Positions 35,212 to 45,258 of a DNA stretch of 64,000 nt are shown here, one piece after another. The DNA is from Aldrovandia affinis. Its lineage: Eukaryota > Chordata > Actinopteri > Notacanthiformes > Halosauridae. Position 1 is the stretch's first letter. Every line of letters begins with the position of its first letter. The translations under genes were made by a program, and so were the position numbers. Below the pieces are notes generated by a model. That model searched no databases and was not told where the DNA came from. It worked only from the letters and a program-made list of their open reading frames with translations. The stretch covers positions 6,303,838 to 6,367,837 of the forward strand of contig JAINUG010000014.1 of NCBI GenBank assembly GCA_029706075.1. Direction: 5' to 3'.

Positions 35212-35296
35212 ACACTCACTCACTCACTCACTCACTCACTCTCATTCTCTCTCTCTCTCTCTCTCACTCTCTCTCTCACACGCACGCACGCGCGCC
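35212..35296. repeat. Compound microsatellite (CACT)n(CT)n(CACG)n
   Basis: Consecutive CACT, CT and CACG/CG tracts. Confidence 0.95.
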
Positions 35297-35946
35297 AGAT
35301 GACTGGTGCACAAACACATAGTAGCCTATTAGGTGGCTACAGTGCATATAGAAATAGTTTCACTAAGCACCTGTATTGTATATTTAATACAGGATTTACT
35401 TGGTAAAATTAGGCTTAATTAGCCGCACGGGAACAGCAAAGGTTACTCAAAAACAGGCTCTATACACAGTGAATCACTTAGTAGCCTACCACTTCTGATT
35501 GTGTTTTTCTCTCTCTGATAAATCAGAACAAAAAGCTGCATTTTCCATCCAAAACCATAAGTTCGCCACCTCTGTCAAACTTGAATTACTGGCAGCTGCC
35601 ACCAAGTCCCACACTGAAACTGTTATACACGCGGCCCGACACAGCTACTACGCTTATTGACAAACTGTTGCGCTACGTATTAAACCAGCAATAAACATTA
35701 AAATGCGGTAAAAGAGTGAGCTGGAAAGTTTGAATTGATATCTCCGAATAAGTGTAACAATGGAGCTCCGATACATACATTAACACGTAAGCATCCGCTA
35801 CAGAATGTGACGTAAATAAGAGTATGATTACTTCCTTTGGTTAGGGACTGCAGATTTTATCTTGGCGAGCTAGTCGTGTCTTTTGTTGCGTTGGGATCCT
35901 TGGCTGGAAATTCAGCGGCAGACCAACTGTCTTACATAAGGTTAGT
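35297..35946. other. No gene recognised
   Basis: Ordinary AT-rich sequence preceding the L2 copy. Confidence 0.4.
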
Positions 35947-37650
35947 AATATGTACTAATATGTAATGTCCTCCTTCTCACCCCTCCCTGACTCGGACATC
36001 CTTCAACTTGTTCTCTCCCACCGTCCCACCACCTGCCCTCTTGATCCCATTCCTTCCCCCCTCTTCCAGTCCATTGCTATGGACATCCTCCCCTTTGTCT
36101 CCAATGTCATTAACTCCTCTCTTTCCTCCGGCTCTGTCCCCTCCTCCCTCAAATGCGCTCAGGTTGTCCCCCTCCTCAAAAAACCCTCTCTGAATCCTGC
36201 TGTCATCTCTAACTACCGACCTGTCTCTCTCCTCCCATTCCTTTCCAAAACGTTAGAGCGGGCTGTCTATAATCAACTGTCTGCTCATCTCTTACAGAAC
36301 GACCTGCTTGATCCCAACCAATCTGGGTTCAGAGCAGGCCACTCCACAGAGACTGCTCTCCTTGCGGTCACTGAGGCTCTTCACGTTGCTAAGTCCCGAT
36401 CCCTTAGCTCCGTCCTCCTCCTCCTCGACCAGTCGGCGGCATTTGACACCGTGGACCACCGGATCCTGCTCTCATCTCTCGTCGAGATGGGAATCTCTGG
36501 ATCTGCGTTGACATGGTTTGAGTCCTACCTGGCTGACCGGTCCTACCAGGTGGCCTGGAGAGGATCCTCTCCTCTCCCCACACCCTCTCTACCGGAGTCC
36601 CGCAGGGCTCGATGCTAGGCCCCGTCCTATTTTCTCTGTACACCAAGTCACTTGGCTCTGTTATTTCTGCTCATGGTTTTTCCTATCACTGCTATGCTGA
36701 TGACACTCAACTCTTTCTCTCCTTCCCTCCATCTGATACCCAGGTCCCAGCACGGATCTCTGCATGCCTGGCTGACATCTCTGCATGGATGTCCACCCAC
36801 CACCTGAAGCTGAACCTGGGGAAGACAGAGCTGCTCTTCCTCCCAGCGAAGGGCTCCCCGATGATTGATGCGTCAATCACCGTGGAAGGCTCCATAGTGT
36901 CTCCGTCCCAGTCTGCCAGGAGTCTTGGGGTAACCCTGGACAGCCAGCTGTGCTTCTCGAGTCATATTGCAGCGATCACTCGGACCTGCCGGTTCTCCCT
37001 CCACAACATCAGGAGGATCCGACCGTTCCTCACCCAAGAGGCCACTCAACTCCTGGTCCAGGCCCTGGTGATCTCACGTCTGGACTACTGCAATTCCTTG
37101 CTGGCAGGCCTTCCGGCCTGTGCCATCAAGCCACTGCAACTAGTCCAGAAAGCTGCTGCTCGCCTGGTGTTCAACCAGCTGAAGTTCACCCACGTCACCC
37201 CTCTACTCTCCTCTCTGCACTGGCTCCCCATCGCAGCACGCATCAGATTCAAGTCACTGGTGCTTGCTTTTCAAGTGGCCAGAGGTACTGCTCCCCCGTA
37301 CCTCCAGTCACTCATCACTCCCTACACCCCGCCCAGACCCCTCCGCTCTGCCTCCGCTGGAAGACTGACTGCCCCATCCCTCCGGTCGCCTGGCAGCCGC
37401 TCCTCGCCACTCACCTCACCACTGTTTACTTGTTCTACACTGTACTTAAAAAATAAAAAATAAACCACTAACCTTTTCTTTCCCAGTGTTACAGGTATGA
37501 TATGCAGACGCCTGCAATGATGTCTATTGCTGTTTACTGCACTGATTTTGTGCACCAACTATGATTGTTCTTACCTTGTATTAATGCACATCTTGTAAGT
37601 CACTCTGGATAAGAGCGTCTGCTAAATGCTTAAAATGTAAAATGTACATA
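35947..37650 (+). mobile_element. 5'-truncated L2 LINE (UnaL2-type tail)
   Basis: It begins inside the linker before the reverse transcriptase domain and runs through RT, the C-terminal region, a short 3' UTR (GATTTTGTGCACCAACTATG) and the shared tail with hairpin CTCTGGATAAGAG, CTGCTAAATG and TGTAAAATGTA. The endonuclease and 5' UTR are missing, the usual result of incomplete target-primed reverse transcription. No clear target duplication. The same 3' UTR is found alone at 5905, 14755 and 23270, identifying those fragments as members of this subfamily. Confidence 0.9.
35965..37463 (+). pseudogene. L2 reverse transcriptase, broken by one frameshift
   Basis: The first frame (35965-36618) holds RT fingers/palm motifs NYRPVSLLPFLSKTLERA, QSGFRAGHSTETALL and SAAFDTVDH. 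The second (36612-37463) resumes just after the break at about 36590-36600 with GSMLGPVLFSLY, the catalytic [20 protein letters not shown] and LHWLPIAARI. This order is typical of L2/CR1-clade RT. The two frames overlap by a few bases with a one-base shift directly before the VPQGS motif. No endonuclease domain is present. Neither half is functional alone. Confidence 0.9.
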
Positions 37651-38045
37651 TTTATGCTTACCGGCTGTTTGTTGCCGGTGACCATCAGATACACAATAGA
37701 TGTACAAAAATATGGTTTCTTAATAAAAATATTTGACCCAACCAAATCAATCTATTTGTACAGCACATTCGATATAATAGCATAATATATTTCACAACAT
37801 ATCACCGAATCGCTGAATTACGTCTGCCCAATTGGCCCAATGGCATAGGCTGTCCATAAGCACCTTCAGTGTCCACTTAAACCCTTACTCTATGTACCCT
37901 ACTCTTCCACTTTATCACATTGGTTGTCTTTCTTTATGCTTTGTGTTCTTCTGTCCTTGCATTTACTGTCAAAAAAATATTCTCTCACACTCAATATTTT
38001 ATTATCAAGTTTGAATCATATAGAAAAATGAAAAGTCAATGAACA
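37651..38045. other. Spacer, no gene
   Basis: AT-rich sequence between the L2 and the tRNA-like sequence. Confidence 0.4.
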
Positions 38046-38049
38046 AGTA

Positions 38050-38117
38050 TGAGTTGTTGACAAGGGGAATCGAACCCTGGTCTGCCGTCTACGAGGGCCA
38101 CATCGTATTCCCTATAC
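38050..38117 (-). other. tRNA-like sequence split by the hAT element
   Basis: Box B-like GGTTCGATTCCCC on the minus strand (plus 38065-38077), followed upstream by ATACGATGTGGCCCTCG. The remaining 5' part (GTGTGGTGCGTATAG, plus about 40339-40353) lies on the other side of the hAT element. It is a SINE head or tRNA pseudogene. No typical SINE body or tail was seen next to it. Confidence 0.5.
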
Positions 38118-40330
38118 CAGTGTTTTTCAACCTTTTTTGAGCCACGGCACACTTTTTTCATTGAAAAAATGTTACAAAATGACACTTTGTAGCCTAATAC
38201 AGTATATATAATGACAATATAGTCCCTCAATTTATTTATACTCACTCAGTGTGAAACCTGGGCCTGTTTAGATGAACACAAAGCTGATATCCTGGCAGGA
38301 ATTGAAGAAAGACACAAACAAAGCTCTTCCTCAACAGCTCTCAGTCTCTCTTTGTTTTTAGTTTTTATAGCAGTCAGGCTTGAAAAGCTCACCTCACACA
38401 GATATGTCGTGGAAAATGGGAGCAATGTCAAAATAGCTTTGTTTGCCAGAGTGGGGAACTCCTTGGCAGCAGTCAACCAAAAACTGTCCAAAGGTAGATC
38501 AGCAAAGCTTAGCTTTAAACCACGGTTTTGTTTCAGTTCAGTTAGTTCCTCCTGCTCCTGCAAGGTCATGTCCTTTCCAAAAACTGATGCTGAGCTATAT
38601 GGGTCCCTAACCCAGTCACGGCATTCAGTGGAGGCTGAAGAGAAATAAAATGACATCTTCTCCTCAAGAGTTTTCAAATGTTTACCTATTATCTCGCACA
38701 ATGCAGCAGTGTTGACATCTTGCCATTTCTTGGTGAGTGGGAACATGTCAAGGTTGGCACGTTCCACATGTTGTTGCCAGAGGTGCAGCTTTGAACGGAA
38801 TCCATTTATTTGATCTGTGCTTGTAAGCAGGTTTTCATTTCGGCCTTGCATTCGTGTGTTCAGTTCATTCAGATGATGAAAAATATCTGCCAGGTATGCC
38901 AGCCTTGCACACCACTCATCACTTGCAAGCAGCTTTGCATAATCGGACCCCTCATTTGTCAGAAACACTTTAAGTTCCTCTCGCAGCTCATACACACGGG
39001 CCAGCACTTTGCCGCACGACAACCATCGGACCTCCGTATGGAACAATAAGGCTTTATGCTCCGCTCCCATTTCTTCACGCAAAGACGCAAATATGCGACT
39101 TTTCACAGTTCGTGTCTTTACAAAGTTTACCATGCGCACAACATCGTCCAACACAGGAACTAGGTCTGCTGGTAAAGTCTTGGCAACGAGGGCCTCACGG
39201 TGTAAAAAACTGTGCTTAACAATCACATCTGGATTTCTTTCCTTTACTCTGCTTACAAAGCCTTTAGTGCGCCCGACCATGGCTGCGGCTCCATCAGTGC
39301 AGACACTCGTGCAGTTTTCCCACGTAAGTCCTCCTTGTTCAAGATATTCCGATGTGACCCGAAAAACTTCCTCTCCTGTTGTTTTTTCTGGCAATGCCTT
39401 GCAAAATAGGAAGTTTTCTCTGATGGCGTCTCCATCCACAAAACGCACATTGGCCAAGAGTTGAGCATGTCCACTAATATCCGTAGACTCGTCAAGTTGC
39501 AATGCAAATTTCTCACTGATCCGTATCTTTTCCAAAACAACACTTTCGATGTCTGCAGACATGTCATCAATACGTCTGGCAATTGTGTTATCTGAGAGAG
39601 GGACTTTGGCTATTTCTTTGACCGCTTCAGGGCCGAGCATCTCATTTACAATGGCTTTGCAGGCAGGTAGTATTAATGACTCTGCCACACTGTGGGACTT
39701 TTTTGTTTTAGCTACAAGTTCAGCAACGTGGTAGCTAGCTTTGAGGGCTCTTTCATTCACCTTTGTGGCTTTTCTCATAAAATAGTCTGCTTTCTTGTTT
39801 TGAAGCGATGGGTGTTTCGTTTGGAGATGACGTTTAAGCTTGCTTGGGACCATAGCACTGTTAGATAGCTTTTCACCACAAACCAAGCATAACGGGGTCG
39901 TTGCATCGCCGGTGAAAGTAAATCCGAAAGAAATATAGCTTTCGCTGTATTGCCTCGAGCTCACCGTCTTTGCTTTCTTTTGACCGCCACTCATACTCGG
40001 GCCTTCATCTGGGTCAGAATTTTGTCCAGGGCCCAGTTCGGAGTTAACATTTTTCCTTTTGAAAAACTTCTCCATCACTGTCACCGCCACCTGTCGTATG
40101 CATCAATAATTCTCTTGTCTCAAAGTGACAGGGCAATTAACTACCTGCTGCCACCTACATGCTGCCACCCAGTGATATGGAAGAGTATTACATTACTCTG
40201 CCAGTCACTAGAATCTTGATTACAGCACAGACACTCGACAATGGCATTTTTTAGACCAATTAAGTGAAATTGGATAATTTCCCACGGCACACCTGACGTT
40301 CTCTCACGGCACAGTGGTTGAAAAACACTG
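38118..40330 (-). mobile_element. Complete hAT DNA transposon (ZBED-type), 2213 bp
   Basis: Terminal inverted repeats CAGTGTTTTTCAACC are perfect at both ends (38118-38132 and 40316-40330). Subterminal CACGGCACA motifs occur once on the left and twice on the right, as expected of transposase-binding sites. Flanks CCCTATAC (38110-38117) and CTCTATAC (40331-40338) are an 8-bp target duplication with one difference, diagnostic for hAT. It encodes one long transposase frame. Intact frame plus near-perfect duplication imply a young, possibly autonomous copy (inference). Confidence 0.95.
38246..40075 (-). CDS. hAT transposase, BED zinc finger type (ZBED5-like)
   Basis: 609 codons from ATG at 40073-40075; upstream in-frame codons to 40090 begin with GTG and are not needed. 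The N-terminal BED zinc finger has Cys63, Cys66, His83 and His88 ([15 protein letters not shown]). The RNase H-like catalytic core shows Asp195 in LQLDEST and Asp261 in CTDGAAAM. The usual hAT insertion domain follows with [13 protein letters not shown]. The C-terminal dimerisation region has Glu561 in LCEVSFSSL, giving the D-D-E triad (assignment inferred). In the HREAL motif the family Cys of C-x2-H is Ser289. The protein should act in the nucleus, binding the element ends and cutting and pasting it. It is close to the ZBED5/SCAND3-type hAT group from memory; a domesticated gene is unlikely because the element still has ends and duplications. No frameshift or stop. Confidence 0.92.
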   Translation of the reverse strand: MEKFFKRKNVNSELGPGQNSDPDEGPSMSGGQKKAKTVSSRQYSESYISFGFTFTGDATTPLCLVCGEKLSNSAMVPSKLKRHLQTKHPSLQNKKADYFMRKATKVNERALKASYHVAELVAKTKKSHSVAESLILPACKAIVNEMLGPEAVKEIAKVPLSDNTIARRIDDMSADIESVVLEKIRISEKFALQLDESTDISGHAQLLANVRFVDGDAIRENFLFCKALPEKTTGEEVFRVTSEYLEQGGLTWENCTSVCTDGAAAMVGRTKGFVSRVKERNPDVIVKHSFLHREALVAKTLPADLVPVLDDVVRMVNFVKTRTVKSRIFASLREEMGAEHKALLFHTEVRWLSCGKVLARVYELREELKVFLTNEGSDYAKLLASDEWCARLAYLADIFHHLNELNTRMQGRNENLLTSTDQINGFRSKLHLWQQHVERANLDMFPLTKKWQDVNTAALCEIIGKHLKTLEEKMSFYFSSASTECRDWVRDPYSSASVFGKDMTLQEQEELTELKQNRGLKLSFADLPLDSFWLTAAKEFPTLANKAILTLLPFSTTYLCEVSFSSLTAIKTKNKERLRAVEEELCLCLSSIPARISALCSSKQAQVSH

Positions 40331-40338
40331 CTCTATAC

Positions 40339-41182
40339 TATACGCACCACACAGAAGACAGTGCAGTCATATACAGTACATTATATAGGCTTGTTGGTCA
40401 GGTTTCTTGCGCTACATTTATTTCAACCAGCAGATGGCAGCGTGCATTCTCTCATATGAAGCTCCGAGTACTGAACCTATTTTCGACAGTGTCGAAAACA
40501 CGCAATGCTTCAGAAAGCTCCAACTCGCCATCACTAACGACAAGTAATGTAACCGCATGTTTGCATTTAGCCAATGCTGTATGTGCTACAGATTTGTGGT
40601 GCTTTCCTCGCCCGGCACTTCTCCCATCACCATCCGGATTTTCTTTCTATGAAAGAAAACACGCCCCCTATCCCTCTCTTGTGAGAACTTCCCGAGCGGC
40701 TCATTGTTACTGCGCAGGAACAGCGGAAAGTAGATTAGTAGTAGACTTTCAACCTCGCTCCTGCGACCCACTGCGTATGCTGGTGTTCGTTCCAACCAAT
40801 CTCTTCATTATGGTTGTTGAAAACACGTGTTAAGGTTTTTATAGTTTTGTACTGAAACAGATTTGAACATAATGCAGGTGTGACTCATTATCATTTGCTT
40901 TGTCTTTGAACTTTAAATTTTCCTCAAAATTAGTTAGTTTCACTGACCAGATGTCCACACTTTCAGCATTTAGGATTGACACTGATTTCAGTTGTAGGTC
41001 TGTCAATAAATCAATTAAAAATGTGATCTCTTTCAAAACTTTCCACAGCGCATTACAGAACATGAAAGCAATAGTTGTCTGTAAACTAATCTGACTGATG
41101 TAAAAGTAAATAAACATGAATATATTTGTAACATGAATATCTATTTCTGACATAATGTAGCATTAAAAGTGTAAATTATCCA
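40339..41182. other. No gene recognised
   Basis: The 171-codon frame at 40318-40833 starts inside the hAT terminus and has no domain. No other signal. Confidence 0.4.
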
Positions 41183-41450
41183 GGGCCTCGGATAGCGTAA
41201 TGGCCAAAGCACTCGCCCGTGGTGGCGATTGACTGTCTGGGGGTAGAGCATGAGCCGGCAGGAGAAGCTTGAAGTGTCTCTAGAAAGCATTTGGGCGAGT
41301 TCCGCCTCGGAGGAGGCAGATCATCGCCAGCTTTCCCCGTAGTGATGGGCGGTGGGTTTGTGGGGGAGGGCGAATCAAAATAAATAGAGGGTATAATTGG
41401 CTACCAAATTGGGAGAAAAACAGGAAAAAATAAGTAATAAGAAACACACA
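41183..41450 (+). mobile_element. tRNA-derived SINE, family C-like
   Basis: Head CGGATAGCGTAATGGCCAAA (box A region), box B decayed. The body contains GAGTTCCGCCTCGGAGGAGG, and the tail GGTATAATTGGCTACCAAAT then GGGAGAAAAACAGGAAAAAA matches the layout of the 18010-18336 tail. Confidence 0.65.
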
Positions 41451-41511
41451 AAAAACACCACACAATTCTTGAGGCTGTCATTTCTGCAAAATGGGGAGCA
41501 GCTAAATAACT

Positions 41512-41649
41512 TGGGGGGTGAATACTTATCAAAATAAGTATGTTTTGTTTATTGTAGGGGGAAAAAATCCCATTCAAATGCTATAAAATTTCAGGTTGTT
41601 AACATAAGAAAATGTGGTCCAAGGTCATCAACACTTTGTACACCCACTA
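41512..41649. mobile_element. Tc1-like terminal repeat remnant
   Basis: GGGGGGTGAATACTTATC, then TTTCAGGTTGTTAACATAAG and ACTTTGTACACCCACTA mirror a fish Tc1 end. Non-autonomous remnant. Confidence 0.5.
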
Positions 41650-41654
41650 AGCCA

Positions 41655-41854
41655 CAGGTGTCAAAGTCATTCCATCGAGGGCCGAGTGTATGCAGGTTTT
41701 TGTTGCAACCAATGCACTACACCAGGTGATTTCACTAATTAGCTCACTTCTTCAACTAAGGAGGGAACCTAATTGAAATCACCTGGTGTAATGCATTGGT
41801 TACAACAGAAACCTGCACACACTGGCCCTCGATGGAATGACTTTGACACCCCTG
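41655..41854. mobile_element. 200-bp palindromic hAT MITE
   Basis: The two halves are inverted copies: GTGTCAAAGTCATTCCATCG, GAGGGCC and ACACCAGGTGATTTCA occur in both orientations. Ends are CAGGTG (left, shortened) and CACCCCTG (right). Imperfect direct repeats ACTAAGC at 41646-41652 and 41859-41865 may be the target duplication, with four extra bases on the right. Confidence 0.75.
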
Positions 41855-41865
41855 CATGACTAAGC

Positions 41866-42368
41866 GAATGCTAAACTATTTTGTAATTAATCTCTTGATT
41901 GACAATCAAGGAATGCAAACAAAAACCGGTTGAGAGTAGTCATCGATTTAAAACATATGTGGTTCATTGTCCTCCATTTCAAGTTAACAAATCGACACTG
42001 GTAGATGGGATAAAGGAGCTCAGATAACGAAGGACAAAATGGAAAATGCTGTGAAAAAGATATTAATAAAAATATTAATATTTAAAAATTTTAATATAAA
42101 AAAAAGAGAATTCCCCCTGTTTAATACGGTGATATCATAAACAGTTTTTGTGCTATGTCTAATGAATGATGTCATGGGTATGATGGAATGCATTTTATAA
42201 GCCATCTCGTCTAACACTTTGCATCCAAAAGTTGATCTGAAGCTGCAGGCTGGCTGTCGTCAGCATTGCCCTTCCCATCAGCACTGCCACTGGGTGCACG
42301 ATGAGTCCTAACCTGCAATACATCACACCTCTTTGGCAGAAGGCCTTTTTAAAACAGCAGGGACGTCG
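41866..42368. other. No gene recognised
   Basis: AT-rich sequence downstream of the SLC5A7-like exon. Confidence 0.4.
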
Positions 42369-42740
42369 TGTATGAGATCAGAACGATGGCGCACAGAGAC
42401 AGCGGCATCGCCAGCGTTCGGCAGGGAAATGCTGGACATAGACACCATCGATCAGCCTGCAGTCAGGGAAGTGGATGGCAGGGGGGAGGTACAGTAGAGG
42501 CTCGCCGCTCAGAAGCCTCAGCAACACTCCCAGGACGCAGCCTCCCACAGCGCCGTAAATGTTGGAAATGCGGAATAATAGGACGCAGATTAACTGAGGC
42601 AGAATCACAGTGTAGATCAAAGCTGTACTGACAATCCTGAAGGTCATCATGTTGTTCCCGAAGAATGCCAGCCCCATTCCTGTCAGCCCAGCCACCACCA
42701 CTGAGATCTTGATCACCCACTGCATCTCCCTATCAGAAGC
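42369..42740 (-). pseudogene. Terminal exon of a high-affinity choline transporter-like gene (SLC5A7-like), frameshifted
   Basis: A strong acceptor (TTTTTTCCCCTGTGCCTTAG) precedes the exon, which opens GCTTCTGATAGGGAG (ASDRE). The peptide has hydrophobic segments matching the last membrane helices of SLC5A7/CHT1: VVAGLTGMGLAFFGN, TVILPQLICVLLF, ISNIYGAVGG and LLSGEPLLYLPPAIHFP. In the family this exon starts at the same ASDxE point. Near 42415-42419 one base is missing relative to the expected frame: the in-frame reading ends in RWRCRCLCAPSF, while the neighbouring frame continues LAMPLSL.. for about 18 codons and then stops, far short of the usual cytoplasmic tail. No upstream exon was found to the right within the window. 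It is either a pseudogene relic, an assembly error at this base, or a divergent fish paralogue with long introns. Confidence 0.75.
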
Positions 42741-43140
42741 CTAAGGCACAGGGGAAAAAACACGGGAAAATTCAAGTGTTAAAAAAAGCAGAGCTCTTGT
42801 ACTTCAGATTGCTGTGAGATGTTGCTGCTGTCTCCCAATAACCAGGAAGCCACCAGGACCTTAGGAGAGCCACAACCAAACCCACACCTACAGGTACAGC
42901 CACCCCTACAGTTACACAAAGCTGAGGCTGATTGGTAACCAGTCCAGCTATTGCCTTCATCTGTTATAGAGGTAAGGTTTATTTATTTATTTCTAAAACA
43001 ACTTTTTACTTATATTTGCGGGGCTGGTGCAGGCAGACCACAGGTACAGGGCCGACCGACTCAAACTACGAGCGGCAGAATGGAAATGGAGAAAATCCAA
43101 ATCCCCTGTGGTCCTGACTGACTTTCACACACTCCTGGCT
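42741..43140. other. Intron-like spacer upstream of the SLC5A7-like exon
   Basis: No further transporter exon recognised. The minus frame at 42772-42960 has no family match. Confidence 0.4.
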
Positions 43141-43144
43141 ACCT

Positions 43145-43800
43145 TTTCCTCGAAGCTCTGCATTTTTCTTTTCCAAGATTCAATCTTCTGCTTGTAATCC
43201 TCGTAAACTGTACTCTACGTTTTCCTCTCTCCTCGCCCCTCCTCCTCCTCCCCCACCCCCCTCCTCTCTAATCCTCGCTCACCCATCTCGCTACCTAAAC
43301 CTCTCAGCCCTCCCTGACTCGGACATCCTTCAACTTATTCACTCCCACCTTCCTACCACCTGCCCTCTCGATCCCATTCCTTCCCCCCTCTTCCAGTCCA
43401 TATTATGGACATCCTCCCCTTTGTCTCCAATGTTTTCAACTCCTCTCTTTCCTCGGGCTCTGTTCCCTTTCCCCTCAAAAGTGCCCATATCATCCCCCTC
43501 CTCAAAAACCCCTCTCTGAATCCTGCTGTCACTTCTAACTACCAACCTGTCTCTCTCCTTCCATTCCTTTCCAGAACACTAGAGCGGGCTGTCTATAACC
43601 TGTCTGTCATCTCCTAGAAAATGACCTGCTTGATCCTAACTTAAGTGGCCAAGTCCCAATCTCTTAGCTCCGTCCTCCTCCTCCTCGACCTGTCAGCTGC
43701 ATTTGATACCGTGGACCACCAGATCCTAATCTAATCTAATACACATCTTGTAAGTCGCTCTGGATAAGAGTGTGTGCTAAATGCTTAAATGTAAATGTAA
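43145..43800 (+). mobile_element. Internally deleted L2 copy
   Basis: It starts in the linker (RKLYSTFSSLLAPPPPP), continues through PDSDILQL and SLLPFLSRTLERAVYN, jumps over much of the RT to DLSAAFDTVDH, then jumps again directly to the 3' tail (ACACATCTTGTAAGTCGCTC, GTGTGCTAAATG, TGTAAATGTAA). At least two internal deletions relative to 35947-37650. Confidence 0.85.
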
Positions 43801-43832
43801 CCTGAATGACCCTGCTCAATGACGAAGGGAGC

Positions 43833-43880
43833 GCCCGACTGAAACTGAAACCCTTTGCCCGACTGAAACTGAAACCCTTT
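43833..43880. repeat. 24-bp direct duplication
   Basis: GCCCGACTGAAACTGAAACC CTTT occurs twice in tandem (43833 and 43857). Confidence 0.85.
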
Positions 43881-44002
43881 GTGGGTGAAAACACTCAAAT
43901 CAGTGCACAAGAGCAGGCATTGGGCACAGTTAGTTGTTCATGTGGTACAGACGAACCCACATAGAATGCTTGCTCGTTAGAAATGGCACTCCGGAGTATG
44001 GC

Positions 44003-44961
44003 TGTGACGACCGTGATAAGGACCCAGACGCAGATCAGGGATATGGCAAAAGAGTAGTTTATTAGCAGGCAGGGATCAAAACCAGGAATCAGAGAATCGG
44101 AGGTACAAAAACACGAGGCAGAGAGAAGTCGAAAACAGGCAGTCAAAAGGTCAATAACAGGAAGGCAGAAGGGCAAACAAAAACAATCACTAGGCAGGCT
44201 CGGGGTAGTCAACAGAAGGATAGTCTCGGGAAATACAAATTACTCTGGCTTCGGAAAGGTAGGCTCAGGGAAAATTGAATCAACGTACTGACACGGAAGG
44301 ATGAAAACACTGAACATATATACAGGCAGACACAGGGAACACAATGGAAAACAGGTGTGACTGGGAGGAGAGAGAGTTAGGAAACACAGGTGAAAACAAT
44401 GGGAATCGTAATCTAATTACGAGGGGAAACGAAAGACACGGACTGGGAAACATACAAACAAATATACAATAAACGACCTGGGAGATCAGGCAGACACGTG
44501 CATAGCTAGAAGGGGAGGAACGCAAGAGAGAAAGTGCGTGCGTATGAAAGGGAAAGTGAAAAGCTAATCAGGGATAGGATAAAGAAGAGAATGAATGAAA
44601 GTTTGAAGCGTGAGATAATTAGTGATTAGTAGTGTTAGTAACTAAATCTAAATCCCTAACGTTAGTAGATTAGTTAGTTAGTACTGTACACATCTAACTA
44701 ATATATACAAAGTGCGATCACGAAAGTAGGAAAGAAGAAAACGAGAAAATAAGCGAAGGCGGAGGAAACCCGGAAATGTAACGACCCGAAGTGCATGACA
44801 AGACAGGGAGTGGATCACGAACTAAGACGGAACAGAAACAGACAGGGAGCGGGACGTGACAGAACAATGAAAACACAATACAGAATAACGAATAACGAAA
44901 GGGAACAGATGAAACATAAACAACGACCAAAAACCACAGAACAGGGACTCAGAATATAACA
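44003..44961 (-). repeat. 3' LTR of the chromovirus (959 bp)
   Basis: It contains the same TATA (44316-44322) and 11-mer AACGTACTGAC (plus 44282-44292) as the 5' LTR. Short frames in the LTR duplicate those of the other LTR and are not genes. Confidence 0.95.
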
Positions 44962-44974
44962 GGACCCCCCCCCT
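44962..44974 (-). other. Polypurine tract for plus-strand priming
   Basis: Minus strand reads AGGGGGGGGGTCC directly before the 3' LTR. Confidence 0.75.
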
Positions 44975-45069
44975 AAGAAACGCCTCTTGGCGTTTAAACA
45001 GGAGGACACAAAAACAGATGAACAAACAAGAAGCAGGGAAAGCCAGGCCGACAAGGGTCAAAACACAGG

Positions 45070-45258
45070 GTGGGAACTAACAGGTCAAAACACGTGGCGG
45101 GATCTCAGACAGATAAGGGGCAAAACAAGGAGCAGGATCTCAGACAGGCAAGGGGCAAAACACGGGACAGGAACTCAGACAGGCAAGGGGCAAAACACGG
45201 AGCAGGATCTCAGACAGGCACGGGTCAAAACACAGGACAGAATCTCAGACAGGCCTAG
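45070..45258. repeat. 35-bp tandem repeats between pol and 3' LTR
   Basis: CTCAGACAG marks recur exactly every 35 bp at 45104, 45139, 45174, 45209 and 45244, with AGGCAAGGGGCAAAACACGG-type filling. Part of the chromovirus 3' untranslated region. Confidence 0.9.

Noticed and set aside
39009..39464. 151-codon plus frame
   Set aside because: Antisense shadow of the hAT transposase.
40318..40833. 171-codon plus frame
   Set aside because: Starts within the hAT terminal repeat and has no recognisable domain.
42772..42960. Additional SLC5A7-like exon
   Set aside because: The Val/Gly-rich stretch comes from a CCACACCTACAGGTACAG-like repeat and does not match the transporter.
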